Part shown: one piece after another, positions 8,574 through 17,218 of the stretch
How the letters are laid out: every line of letters starts with the position of its first letter
How positions within the stretch are numbered: position 1 is the first letter of the stretch
Source: JBFIHF01 sp964411125
GTDB lineage: Bacteria > Myxococcota_A > Bradymonadia > Bradymonadales > Bradymonadaceae
DNA: 64,000 nt
Assembly (NCBI GenBank): GCA_964411125.1
Contig: CAYPJU010000023.1
Location: forward strand, 18,521-82,520
Reading direction: 5' to 3'
The notes under the pieces: generated by a model
Told to the model about the DNA's origin: nothing
Database searches by the model: none
Seen by the model: only the letters and a program-made list of their open reading frames with translations
Translations under genes and position numbers: made by a program

Positions 8574-9871
8574 CAGTTAATCTTCCCGATGAGGGTGTGG
8601 TACCGCGGCGAGTCGGGGTCGAGGTCGATGATGCCGACGGATCCGCACGGTTCGGTGCGGTGCTCTTCACAACGCCCGTCGCCTGCGGGGAGATCGTCGA
8701 AGAGCGAGACGTACGCACGGTCGCGCGCCGGGTCGAAGACGAAATCGTAAGGCCGCGCCTCGATCTCGATCCGGTCGACCACACCCATCGTCTCCGGATC
8801 GATGACCTGAATGATCTGTTCGTCGAGCGACGGCACGTACAGGCGCGCCGGCCGAGAGGCTCCCTGGCGTTCTTTGTAGAAGACGCCGGAGGGGTTTCGC
8901 GCGATCGCGATCGATTCGACCGCCTTGCGAAGCGTCCCGCCGCCGGTGTCGGGGTTGGACGGCCCGAGATCGACGAGGTGAAGCGCGTCGGGGGCTCGGG
9001 TCACCACGTAGAGACGCTCGCCGGTCGGCTCGAAGGCCATGCCGCGCGTCTCGACCGACTGGCCGACGTTGCCCAGCGCAATGCTGCCGCGGCGAATGAG
9101 CGCCTGGATCGCAGCCGTGTCGGGTGCGAGGTACGGCGAGTAGATGCCGATCTCGCGCGACGCGCGTCCTCCGACGTAGAAATCTCGGGTGCCGGGTCGT
9201 CGCGCGAGCGCCGAACCACCGGTCACGAGCGACGCGAACTTCATCGTCGTCGCCGTCGCCTGCGCCCCTTCGTCGGAGTCCCGCCGCGGGATCGCGATCG
9301 ACGTCACGTTGTCGCCGCGCAGGTGCGCCATGTTCAGCAGGTCGACCTCGAACGGCACCCCCTCTTCGTCCACCCAATCGATCGTGGTGACGTCGAGGGC
9401 GTAAGGGTCGCTCGGAATCCGCGCGCCCCCCGGTACGTCCGGGACGCGCTGGATGAGGCAGTCGCTCGGGTCGGACGTCGTCCCGTCGACGCCCGAGCGG
9501 CAGTAGATCGCGTTGCCACGAGGCGAGACCTCGAGCGAAACGATCGAGTTGTCGTGGCGGGCCGACACGTATGCTCGCGTCGCATCGCGATTGAGCCGAA
9601 CGAAACCACCGAACGACGGAAGAAACGGCGACGTCTGGGTCTGGAGCTCGTACGTCTCCAGGTCCACGATCGACAGCGTTCCTCCGACGTCTTCGCGGTA
9701 CCGCGTGTCGAAATTGCTGTTCACTACGTAGAGGTAGCGCCCGTTCGGATGGACCGTCAGCCCGATCGGGTAGTTCAGGGTATCGCGAGGCGGAATCGGG
9801 TCGATGTACGGATCGGAGCATGCCGATGCCGAAACGAGGGTGGCGAGCGCCATCGCGAAGATGCGTTTCAT
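8573..9871 (-). CDS. YVTN-type beta-propeller lipoprotein
   Basis: This encodes 432 residues. A signal peptide ends in SASAC (probable lipidated Cys18). The body is a repeat protein with blade motifs such as NYPIGLTVHPNGRYLYVVN, GGTLSIVDLETY, MAFEPTGERLYVVTRAP and PYDFVFDPARDRAYVSLF, typical of YVTN/lactonase-fold propellers. It is first in a two-gene unit: its TGA overlaps the ATG of the larger propeller lipoprotein. The 145-base gap to the divergent acylase gene (9872-10016) must hold promoters for both directions, but I see no clear -10/-35 pair. Probably a partner of the downstream propeller in one surface complex; that is inference from the coupling. Confidence 0.88.
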   Translation of the reverse strand: MKRIFAMALATLVSASACSDPYIDPIPPRDTLNYPIGLTVHPNGRYLYVVNSNFDTRYREDVGGTLSIVDLETYELQTQTSPFLPSFGGFVRLNRDATRAYVSARHDNSIVSLEVSPRGNAIYCRSGVDGTTSDPSDCLIQRVPDVPGGARIPSDPYALDVTTIDWVDEEGVPFEVDLLNMAHLRGDNVTSIAIPRRDSDEGAQATATTMKFASLVTGGSALARRPGTRDFYVGGRASREIGIYSPYLAPDTAAIQALIRRGSIALGNVGQSVETRGMAFEPTGERLYVVTRAPDALHLVDLGPSNPDTGGGTLRKAVESIAIARNPSGVFYKERQGASRPARLYVPSLDEQIIQVIDPETMGVVDRIEIEARPYDFVFDPARDRAYVSLFDDLPAGDGRCEEHRTEPCGSVGIIDLDPDSPRYHTLIGKIN

Positions 9872-10016
9872 ACCCGCGCAGCTTTACTCGAAGGCACGGA
9901 TCACCGCAACGTTCCGTTGGTCCGGCCCACGGGGGGCAGCCAGCGCCAGACGCTCTCTACTCGCTTGTGGCGCAAGGCCGTGATATCTCCCGGCGAACGC
10001 CCTTTTCCGGAGCACC

Positions 10017-12218
10017 ATGAAGCCTCGCCCGCTCGACAGCCTCCCCTTTCGCAGGCGACATGCGACGCCGATCGAGCTGCGAGCTCCCGGCGGAAAGGTG
10101 ACGATCGAACGAGACCTCAACGGCTACCCGACAATCCGGGCGCGTGACCAGCTCGACGCAACCTGGGCGAAGGGATGGATCCACGCGCGCGATCGACTCG
10201 GACAGGTACGCCTCACGGTGATGGGGGCGCAGGGGCGCATGATGGAGCTTCTCGGCGACCTGCCGATCACGCGCACCGTCGACCGCGCCGTCCGGCTGCT
10301 CCGCTTCGACGAGGGGCTCGACGAGCACGTCGACGCGGTGGAGCCACGCTCGCGCGCACTCCTCGAGGCGTACTGCGCCGGATTCGAAGAGGGGCGCTTC
10401 GGCCGCCCGTTCGACCGACTCCTCGGCACACTCGGGATCGACACGAGCCCCTACACGCCCCGCGACATCCTGCTCGTCTACCGAATGATCTCGTTTTTCG
10501 GCCTCACTTCGCAGCAGCAGTTGGCCGAGATGGTCGTCGCCGAGCTCGTCCAGGACGGCGCCGACCTGGAGCTCCTGCGCCAGATCATGGGGAGCGCGGC
10601 CGACGGGATCGACGTCGACGCCATCGCAAAGATGCGGGTGCCCGACCACCTCGCGCTCCTGGGAAGCCCGCTGGGCGGCTCCAACGCATTTGCCGTCGGC
10701 CCCGAGCGCTCGGCGAGCGGCGGCGTCCTGATGATGAGCGAGGCGCACATGGAGATCGCGCGCTTTCCGCCGATCTTCTACGTGACCCACGAAGAGTACG
10801 CCGACGGCGAATACTACCAGGGGGTCGGCATCCCGGGCGTCCCCTGGGTGACGATGGGGCGAACCCGGCACGTCGGTTGGACCTACACGTTCGGTCACGC
10901 CGACAACGTCGACGTCCTGATCGAGCGCTGCAAAGACGGCCGCTACTTGCGCGGCGACGAATGGCTCCCGTTCCGACGACGCGTCGAGGAGGTGCGAATT
11001 CGTGGCGGCCGCACCGAGACCTGGAACTTCTGGGACAACGAATTCGGCAGCGTGCTCGCCGACCGTTGCGACGGCGACCTCGCGTGCGTTCGATGGACGG
11101 CGCTGCACGAGACGACCGCGCAGGACGTAGATGCGACGCTCTCCACCACGCAATGCCGCACGCTCGACGACATCGTCCAGGCCCACCGTAAACTGCAGGG
11201 GATCTCGCTCGGCGCGATCCTCGCCGACCGAGACGGCCGCATCGCTTACGTACATACGGGGCGTGTAGACCAGCGAAACGAAGGTTGGTCCGGTGCCTAC
11301 CCCTACGCGGGCTGGCGCTGCCCGACGGGGACGCCCGAGCCACTCCCCGAGTCGGCGCGACCCTACGTCGAGGTGGAGGAAGGCTTCGTCGTGAGCGCCA
11401 ACGAGCGGATCGACGGTCCGAACGGGGAGCGCTGGCAGAACTTCCCCGAGCCGCCCTATCGATTCTGGCGGCTGCGCGAGATCTTGGAACAGACCGAAGC
11501 CGCCGAGCTTCGCGACCTGGTCGCGGCCTCGTACGACGAAGCGGATCGAATGGCGGGGTATCTGCTCGGGGTTTGGGCACCGCTACTCCCCGATGACGAC
11601 GACGCCCGACGCCTCGGCCGCTGGCGAGGGGAACCGGGCGACGCGCGGAGCCTCGCGCTCTTTCACACCCTGCATCGAGAAGTGGTCCGCGCCCTGCTCG
11701 AGACGAAGGTCACGCCCCACAGCGCCGGGCGCCTTCTGGAGGGACTCGGGATGCTGCTCTGCTTTCAGAGTCACATCGATCCGCTCCTGGCGCTCGAACA
11801 CCCCGATCTTCTCGACGAGGACGAACTCCGCGCGCTCCTCGCCGTCGCCTGGCGGCGGACCAAACGGATCGATGGCGCCGTCGACTCGCTCCCCATCGTG
11901 ACGCGCTTCAAGAGTATCTTCACGCAGGGGAAGCTGCCGGCGAAGTTTCGTTTCAGCACGGAGCCCGTGCGACTACCGGGCGGCCCCGCGGCGCCGTTTC
12001 AGACCCGCGAGATGTCGATCGAAGGCGAGACCCTCGTGGGCGGTCCCGCCTACCACTACTGCTGGGACATGAGCGACGACGGGGGCTGGTACCACATCCC
12101 GGGCGGCGCGTCCGAGCTGCCGTGGGGGCCGGGCTACGCGACTGGCGTCGGTGACTGGCTCACGGGCCGATTCCACCCGCTCGGTAGCCCGAGCACTCCC
12201 TCTCCAGACCTCCACTGA
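10017..12218 (+). CDS. Penicillin-acylase-family (Ntn) amidohydrolase
   Basis: This encodes 733 residues. The family hydrolyses amide bonds of beta-lactams, acyl-homoserine lactones or other N-acyl compounds after self-cleavage. Seen here: the N-terminal alpha-chain motif ERDLNGYPTIRARD and GWIHARDRLGQV, then the self-processing site GGSNAFAV with the expected nucleophile Ser222 preceded by Gly221, followed by the beta-chain motifs GGVLMMSEAHM and the pattern GVPWVTMGRTRHVGWTYT. Family members are usually exported, but the first 30 residues here are polar and show no signal peptide, so it may act in the cytoplasm. GGAG precedes the ATG by 4 bases. The transporter gene starts 6 bases after its stop, which suggests co-expression. 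The substrate cannot be read from sequence. Confidence 0.9.
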   Translation: MKPRPLDSLPFRRRHATPIELRAPGGKVTIERDLNGYPTIRARDQLDATWAKGWIHARDRLGQVRLTVMGAQGRMMELLGDLPITRTVDRAVRLLRFDEGLDEHVDAVEPRSRALLEAYCAGFEEGRFGRPFDRLLGTLGIDTSPYTPRDILLVYRMISFFGLTSQQQLAEMVVAELVQDGADLELLRQIMGSAADGIDVDAIAKMRVPDHLALLGSPLGGSNAFAVGPERSASGGVLMMSEAHMEIARFPPIFYVTHEEYADGEYYQGVGIPGVPWVTMGRTRHVGWTYTFGHADNVDVLIERCKDGRYLRGDEWLPFRRRVEEVRIRGGRTETWNFWDNEFGSVLADRCDGDLACVRWTALHETTAQDVDATLSTTQCRTLDDIVQAHRKLQGISLGAILADRDGRIAYVHTGRVDQRNEGWSGAYPYAGWRCPTGTPEPLPESARPYVEVEEGFVVSANERIDGPNGERWQNFPEPPYRFWRLREILEQTEAAELRDLVAASYDEADRMAGYLLGVWAPLLPDDDDARRLGRWRGEPGDARSLALFHTLHREVVRALLETKVTPHSAGRLLEGLGMLLCFQSHIDPLLALEHPDLLDEDELRALLAVAWRRTKRIDGAVDSLPIVTRFKSIFTQGKLPAKFRFSTEPVRLPGGPAAPFQTREMSIEGETLVGGPAYHYCWDMSDDGGWYHIPGGASELPWGPGYATGVGDWLTGRFHPLGSPSTPSPDLH

Positions 12219-12224
12219 TCCCGC

Positions 12225-13994
12225 ATGGGCGAACTCACGTGGCATGCATGGTTTACCCTGGTGACCCTCGCGGGGGTGGTTGCGCTGTTGTTTTCCGGCC
12301 GGGTGACCTCCGACGTGGCCACGGGCGCGGGCCTGGCGGCGCTGATCCTGGCCGGGGTGTCCGACCTCGGACGGGCGCTCTCGGGCTTCTCCAACCCCGC
12401 GGTCCTCACGATCGGCCTCCTCTTCGTCGTGGCAGCGCTGTTGCGCAACTGCGGCGCGCTGGAGCTGGTGGCGCATCACCTCTTCCGAAACACCGGCTCC
12501 CTTCGGGGCGGGCTGTTGCGCTTCATGATTCCGACCGCGCTGGTGAGCGGCTTTCTCAACAACACGCCAGTCGTGGCGCTGCTGCTCCCTGCCGTGTCGT
12601 CGTGGGCCGAGCGAAACGGCTTCGCGCCGACGAAAGTACTGATCCCCCTCAGCTACGCCGCGATCGTCGGTGGGACCTGCACGTTGATCGGGACGAGCAC
12701 GAACCTGGTGGTGAACGGCCTCCTCGTCGCGTCGGGTCACCCGTCGCTCGGATTCTTCGACATCGGATTCATCGGCGTGCCGCTCGCCGTGGGGGCGATC
12801 GCGATGATGGCGGTGGTCGGTCCACGCCTGCTGCCCGACACGGGCGCCAACACTTTCACGAACCCTTCGACGTTCACGACGGAGGCGATCGTCCGGGACG
12901 CTGGACAGTTGGTGGGCGTTGCGCTCGGGGACGCCCAGGTCGGCGACCTTCACGGCCTCTTCCCCGTCGAAGTGCGGCGCGGAGCGGTGATCATTCCCGC
13001 GCCACAGCCCGACCTGGTGCTACAGGGGGGCGATCGACTCGTCCTCGCGGGAGCGGCGGCTCAGTTCGCGCGCCTGCATCGAAGCGACGACCTCACGACC
13101 GCGACCCAGCACGAGTTCGAAGCGAAGCTGTCGGCCCGGCGGCGCATCGTCGAGGTCGTCCTCTCGGAGCACTGCCCCCTGATCGGACATTCCGTGGGGG
13201 ACGGCACCTTCCGTCGCCACTACGGCGCGGCGGTCATCGCCCTGTCGCGGGCGGGCGAGTCCGTCCCGAGCCAGACCGCGGGCGACTGGAACCTTCGGAT
13301 CGGCGACCGCGTGTTGTTGGAAGCGGGTGACGGGTTCGAGGCGCACCGCGACAGCGGGGACTTTTTCGTCGTCACCGAACTGCCGCATCTGACCGACACG
13401 CCGAGCGACTGGCGCAGCGTCGTCTCGCTCCTGGTCGTGCTGGTGATGGTTCTGGTTGCAGCGACGGGACTCGCTCCCCTGTTCCACGCGGCGATCGCCG
13501 CAGTCGCCTTGCTGCTCCTGCTCACGCCCGTCTCGGGGAACGAACTCCGCAACGTGATCGACTGGCAGGTGATCCTGACGATCGCGTTCGCCTTCGGCAT
13601 CGCCGCGGCGGTCGAGACCACGGGGCTGGCGAGCGGGCTGGCGGGGCTGATCGTCGAGTACGGGGCCGCGACGCCGTGGCTCGCGCTCGGCGCGGTCTAC
13701 TTCGCGACGTTCTTGCTGACCGAGGTGATCACGAACAACGCGGCAGCGGCGCTGTCGTTTCCCCTCGCGCTCGCCGTCAGCTCGACGCTGGGGGTCAGCC
13801 CGACCCCCTTCGCGCTCGCCGTGATGATCGCAGCGTCCGCCAGCTTCATGAGCCCGCTCGGCTACCAGACGAACCTGATGGTCTACGGCGCCGGGAACTA
13901 TCACGTCCGCGACTTCCTGAAGGTCGGCTGGCCGTTCGCGCTCTGGTCGGCCGCGTGCGGCATCGGCCTCACTCCGCTCTTTTTCCCGTTCTGA
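12225..13994 (+). CDS. SLC13/DASS-type anion permease with two RCK_C domains
   Basis: This encodes 589 residues. It is an inner-membrane secondary transporter of the type that moves sulfate, carboxylates or other anions. N-terminal hydrophobic helices (about 8-185) contain the family signature NNTPVVALLLP and the SNT-like motif GTCTLIGTSTNLVVNGLL. The middle soluble part (about 215-380) carries two TrkA-C/RCK_C-like beta modules (VGVALGDAQVGDLHGLFPVEVRR and LSEHCPLIGHSVGDGTFR). The second helix block (about 400-585) ends with LTEVITNNAAAALSFPLALA and FMSPLGYQTNLMVYG, the mirrored second half of the fold. It follows the acylase gene after 6 bases, so it may carry a substrate or product of that enzyme; that is inference. 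Confidence 0.92.
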   Translation: MGELTWHAWFTLVTLAGVVALLFSGRVTSDVATGAGLAALILAGVSDLGRALSGFSNPAVLTIGLLFVVAALLRNCGALELVAHHLFRNTGSLRGGLLRFMIPTALVSGFLNNTPVVALLLPAVSSWAERNGFAPTKVLIPLSYAAIVGGTCTLIGTSTNLVVNGLLVASGHPSLGFFDIGFIGVPLAVGAIAMMAVVGPRLLPDTGANTFTNPSTFTTEAIVRDAGQLVGVALGDAQVGDLHGLFPVEVRRGAVIIPAPQPDLVLQGGDRLVLAGAAAQFARLHRSDDLTTATQHEFEAKLSARRRIVEVVLSEHCPLIGHSVGDGTFRRHYGAAVIALSRAGESVPSQTAGDWNLRIGDRVLLEAGDGFEAHRDSGDFFVVTELPHLTDTPSDWRSVVSLLVVLVMVLVAATGLAPLFHAAIAAVALLLLLTPVSGNELRNVIDWQVILTIAFAFGIAAAVETTGLASGLAGLIVEYGAATPWLALGAVYFATFLLTEVITNNAAAALSFPLALAVSSTLGVSPTPFALAVMIAASASFMSPLGYQTNLMVYGAGNYHVRDFLKVGWPFALWSAACGIGLTPLFFPF

Positions 13995-14018
13995 CCGATG
14001 GCGATCGGATCGGGCGGG

Positions 14019-14864
14019 TCATCGCGGCGGCAGCGCGTCCACCGCGTCGGCCATCCCCGGATATCTCGCCGACGGCTCGCTCGACAGCAACCGCTGCACG
14101 ACGGGGCGAAAGGGAGGGGGAACCGCGTCGAGCGAAGGCGTTTCGGCCGCCTCCACCGCGTCGCATACTTCCGGCACGGTCGGAGCATCGAACGCCCGCA
14201 CACCCGTCAACATCTCGTAGAGGATGCTTCCGAAGGAGAACTGATCGGAGCGGGGGCCCAACCGTTCACCGCGGACCTGTTCGGGCGACATGTAGCAATA
14301 GGAGCCGCGGCGAACGTTGCCCCGCGTGACGTCCGCCATCGCGGTCGCCTTCGAAATCCCGAAGTCTCCGAGCCTCGCGAACCGGTCCTCGCCGAGGAGG
14401 ACGTTCGACGGCTTCAAGTCGCGATGGACCAGCCCGAGCGGTCGACCGTCGAGGTCCGTGGCGTCGTGGAGATACGCGAGGCCGCGCCCGATCTCGGCAG
14501 CGATTCGCGACGTCTCGTGGGGGGAAAGCGGGCCGTGGAGAAGCAAGTCGGCGAGGGTCCCGCCGCAGACGAGGTCGAGCCGCATGTACTGCGTCCCCTG
14601 GTCGATCCCGAAGTCGTGCACCTGGACGAGGTTCGGGTGCGTCAGGTGGGCGCCGAGCGTCGCTTCACGGATGAAGAGACGCTCGAATTCGTGGTCGCCC
14701 ACGAACTGCGGGAGGAGCGTCTTGATCGCGACCCGCTTCTCGAAGCCGCTCGCGCCGTAGAACGCCGCCTCGAACACCTGGCTCGTCCCTCCGAAGCCGA
14801 GGCGTCGCAGCAAGCGATAAGGGCCGAGCGTCGCCGGCAACGTAGAGAGGTCGTTGGAATGCAC
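14019..14864 (-). CDS. Ser/Thr protein kinase, soluble
   Basis: This encodes 281 residues, almost entirely a Hanks-type kinase domain. Visible motifs are the glycine loop LGFGGTSQVF (22-31), VAIK with Lys48, the catalytic HRDLKPSN (147-154), DFG (167-169) and SPE in place of APE (193-195). There is no transmembrane segment or sensor domain, so it is probably a cytoplasmic relay kinase. It starts with GTG; an in-frame TAA lies 6 bases upstream, so no longer form is possible, and AGGAG is 11 bases upstream. The start codon lies only 21 bases from that of the divergent FHA-sigma54 activator, and a PP2C phosphatase follows that gene, which makes a reversible-phosphorylation module likely. Confidence 0.95.
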   Translation of the reverse strand: MHSNDLSTLPATLGPYRLLRRLGFGGTSQVFEAAFYGASGFEKRVAIKTLLPQFVGDHEFERLFIREATLGAHLTHPNLVQVHDFGIDQGTQYMRLDLVCGGTLADLLLHGPLSPHETSRIAAEIGRGLAYLHDATDLDGRPLGLVHRDLKPSNVLLGEDRFARLGDFGISKATAMADVTRGNVRRGSYCYMSPEQVRGERLGPRSDQFSFGSILYEMLTGVRAFDAPTVPEVCDAVEAAETPSLDAVPPPFRPVVQRLLSSEPSARYPGMADAVDALPPR

Positions 14865-14885
14865 GCTGTGTTAAACTCCTGACCC

Positions 14886-16205
14886 ATGAGTACACGTACG
14901 ACGGTTCACACGCTCGCCTTTCCCGGTCGCAGCGGCGACCACTCCGAATGCCAGGTGGTGGTCATCGACGGACCCGACATGGGTCGGGCGATCACGCTCG
15001 GCCAGGCCCCGGTCCGCGTCGGCACGGGCGCCGAATGCGATCTTCGGCTGACCGACGACCGAGCCTCCCGTGTGCACGTCGAGGTGACCGCGGCGGCAGA
15101 TGGAATCATCGTCCGAGACCTCGACAGCCGCAACGGGACTCTCTTCGAGGGATCGCTCGTGACCGAAGTCACCGTCTCGGCGGGGGCGACCTTCAAGGTC
15201 GGGCGCAGCTTTCTGCGGATTCAGCCGAGCCCCGAACCGCTCGCCCTGCCGCCGAGCCAGTCGAGGCGGTTCGGCGAGCTCGTCGCGGAGAGCCTCGCGA
15301 TGCGCGAAGTCTTCGCCGTGCTCGAACAAGCGGCCGCGTCGGACGTCACCGTTCTCGTCGAAGGCGAAACCGGTACGGGGAAAGAACTCGCCGCGCGAGC
15401 GATCCACGATCAGAGCGGCCGCCGAAACCGGGCGTTCGTGGCCGTGGACTGTGCCGCGCTTCCGCCCGGTCTGATCGAGTCGGCGCTCTTCGGACACGTG
15501 AAGGGGGCTTTCACCGGGGCCTCCGTCGCCAGGGAAGGCGCGTTCGTCCGGGCCCACGGCGGCACGATCTTCCTGGACGAGCTCTCCTCGATCGATCTGG
15601 ACACAGCGTCGCGGCTTCTCCGAGTTCTCGAACGAGGAGAGGTCCGTCCGGTCGGCTCGGACCGCGACCGCCCGGTCGACGTGCGGGTCATCGCGGCGGG
15701 ACAGAACCTGCGCCAGCTCGTCGCCGAGGGGAAGTTCCGCCCCGACCTCTACTATCGACTCTCCGTCGTCCACACAGAGCTCCCACCGCTGCGCCAGCGC
15801 CGCGAGGACATCGCCCCCATCATCACGACGCTGCTTCGCCGACGAGGGTTCGAGCCCGGCGAGGTGGCGGGACCGAACCTCGACCGCCTCATGGTCCACG
15901 GCTGGCCAGGGAACGTCCGCGAGCTGCGCAACGTGGTGGAGCGTGCCCTCGCGCTCTCCCCCGACGCCCATTCGTTCTCCGAGCTTCGCATCTCGGTCTC
16001 CCCGACCTCCTCCGCGACGCCGCTCTCGGTAAGGTCCGACCTCCCGTTCTCCGAGGCCAAGCAGGCAGTGATCGACGAATTCGAGCGCCGCTACCTCGCA
16101 GACCTCTTCGTGCGCTGCGACGGGAACATCTCCGCCGCGGCGCGCGAGGCGGAGCTGGATCGAAAGCACCTGCGGAACCTCCTGCGACGTCACGAGATCA
16201 TCTGA
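14886..16205 (+). CDS. FHA-domain sigma54-dependent transcriptional activator
   Basis: This encodes 439 residues. An FHA domain (about 40-95: RVGTGAECDLRLTDD, SRVHVEV and DLDSRNGT) should bind phosphothreonine. The AAA+ domain follows: Walker A GETGTGKE (160-167), the sigma54-contact loop GAFTGA (207-212) and Walker B GGTIFLDE (225-232), then the conserved VRVIAA, FRPDLYYRL and WPGNVREL. A Fis-type helix-turn-helix ends the protein (about 412-437: NISAAAREAELDRKHLRNLL). Loss of the response-regulator receiver in favour of FHA is typical of myxobacterial activators controlled by Ser/Thr kinases. The divergent kinase and the convergent PP2C phosphatase are natural partners. Its last 8 bases overlap the end of the phosphatase gene on the other strand. 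Confidence 0.96.
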   Translation: MSTRTTVHTLAFPGRSGDHSECQVVVIDGPDMGRAITLGQAPVRVGTGAECDLRLTDDRASRVHVEVTAAADGIIVRDLDSRNGTLFEGSLVTEVTVSAGATFKVGRSFLRIQPSPEPLALPPSQSRRFGELVAESLAMREVFAVLEQAAASDVTVLVEGETGTGKELAARAIHDQSGRRNRAFVAVDCAALPPGLIESALFGHVKGAFTGASVAREGAFVRAHGGTIFLDELSSIDLDTASRLLRVLERGEVRPVGSDRDRPVDVRVIAAGQNLRQLVAEGKFRPDLYYRLSVVHTELPPLRQRREDIAPIITTLLRRRGFEPGEVAGPNLDRLMVHGWPGNVRELRNVVERALALSPDAHSFSELRISVSPTSSATPLSVRSDLPFSEAKQAVIDEFERRYLADLFVRCDGNISAAAREAELDRKHLRNLLRRHEII

Positions 16206-16965
16206 CGTCATCGTCGATCCGGACGAGCAGCGCCGTGATGTTGTCCGTGCTCCCGCGCTCGTAGGCGATCTGCACCAGCACATCGCACGCCTGCTGCAGC
16301 GACGAACTCTCTTCGATGACCCGCCCGATCGTCGCTCCGTCCAGTTTCTCGTAGAGGCCGTCCGTACAGAGCAGATAGATGTCCCCGGGCCGAGGTGCGT
16401 CGGCGTGGAGCGTCGGCTCTTCCCCGGAAGAGGTCGAGAAGCCCAACGCTCGGGTAACGATGTTCCGATAGGGGAACTCGTTCTCGGGGACCAGGTCGAC
16501 CGCTCCGGCTTCCTTCAATTCGTTGTAGAGTGAATGGTCGCGGGTCAACTGCTCGACCTCCCGGCCCCGAACTCGGTAGATCCGGCTGTCCCCCACGTGG
16601 GCGAGGATCGCTCGATTCTCGCGCAGCGCCAGCACACAGACGGTCGTACCCATCTTCCCGAGGTCCCCCTTCCGCAAAGCGACGACGGCGTGGTGCGCGG
16701 CGAGGACCGCGACGCGCACCATGTTCTTGTCGAGCGACAGTTCGCGACGCAGTCCGAAGGGCCACGTGACGCCGTCGTCCTCTTCGTTCGCCCGAAAGAA
16801 CTCCCGGATCGCGGCGATGGCGGTCGAGCTCGCCACCTCACCCCCTTCGTAGCCCCCCATCCCGTCGGCGACGACGAACAGTCCCCATCGCTCCTCTTCG
16901 AAAAATGCATCCTGGTTCGACTTTCGCCGGCCGGTGACCGTCTTTCCTGCACTGTTCGCTCTCAT
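16198..16965 (-). CDS. PP2C-type Ser/Thr protein phosphatase
   Basis: This encodes 255 residues from MRANSAGKT. The start was chosen because GGAG lies 8 bases upstream and the family domain begins immediately; a GTG 16 codons earlier is possible. Metal-binding and catalytic motifs of PP2C are present: RRKSNQD near the start, VADGMGGYEGGEVAS, GTTVCVLAL, AHVGDSRIYR, TRDHSLYNEL, LCTDGLYEKL and the terminal STDNITALLV. It removes phosphate from Ser/Thr using Mn/Mg. It converges on the FHA-sigma54 gene and overlaps it by 8 bases. Together with the nearby kinase it gives the forward and reverse reactions for the FHA partner. No membrane segment is present. Confidence 0.95.
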   Translation of the reverse strand: MRANSAGKTVTGRRKSNQDAFFEEERWGLFVVADGMGGYEGGEVASSTAIAAIREFFRANEEDDGVTWPFGLRRELSLDKNMVRVAVLAAHHAVVALRKGDLGKMGTTVCVLALRENRAILAHVGDSRIYRVRGREVEQLTRDHSLYNELKEAGAVDLVPENEFPYRNIVTRALGFSTSSGEEPTLHADAPRPGDIYLLCTDGLYEKLDGATIGRVIEESSSLQQACDVLVQIAYERGSTDNITALLVRIDDDVR

Positions 16966-17218
16966 GTCTCGGACTCCGCTTCGTTCGGTTGTCTCGCGCG
17001 GGACCTGCCCCACACGACCTCTGCTAGAGCGGACTTCGTGCCATACGTAACCCGTTGAAATTCATGAACCGACCGGGGTCTCGAGTCACCAGGCAGGGTC
17101 GAGCCGCGTCGATTGCCGGAGACTCGCCACCCCAGGCCCCGGGGGGGCGGTTTTCGAGCATTTTTCGAATAGTTGGCGTATCGTCACGTCGCACCGAAAA
17201 CCGACCAACGGACAGAAC

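Noticed and set aside
10017..12218. Quorum-quenching acylase
   Set aside because: Substrate cannot be told from the fold; only the penicillin-acylase family is claimed.
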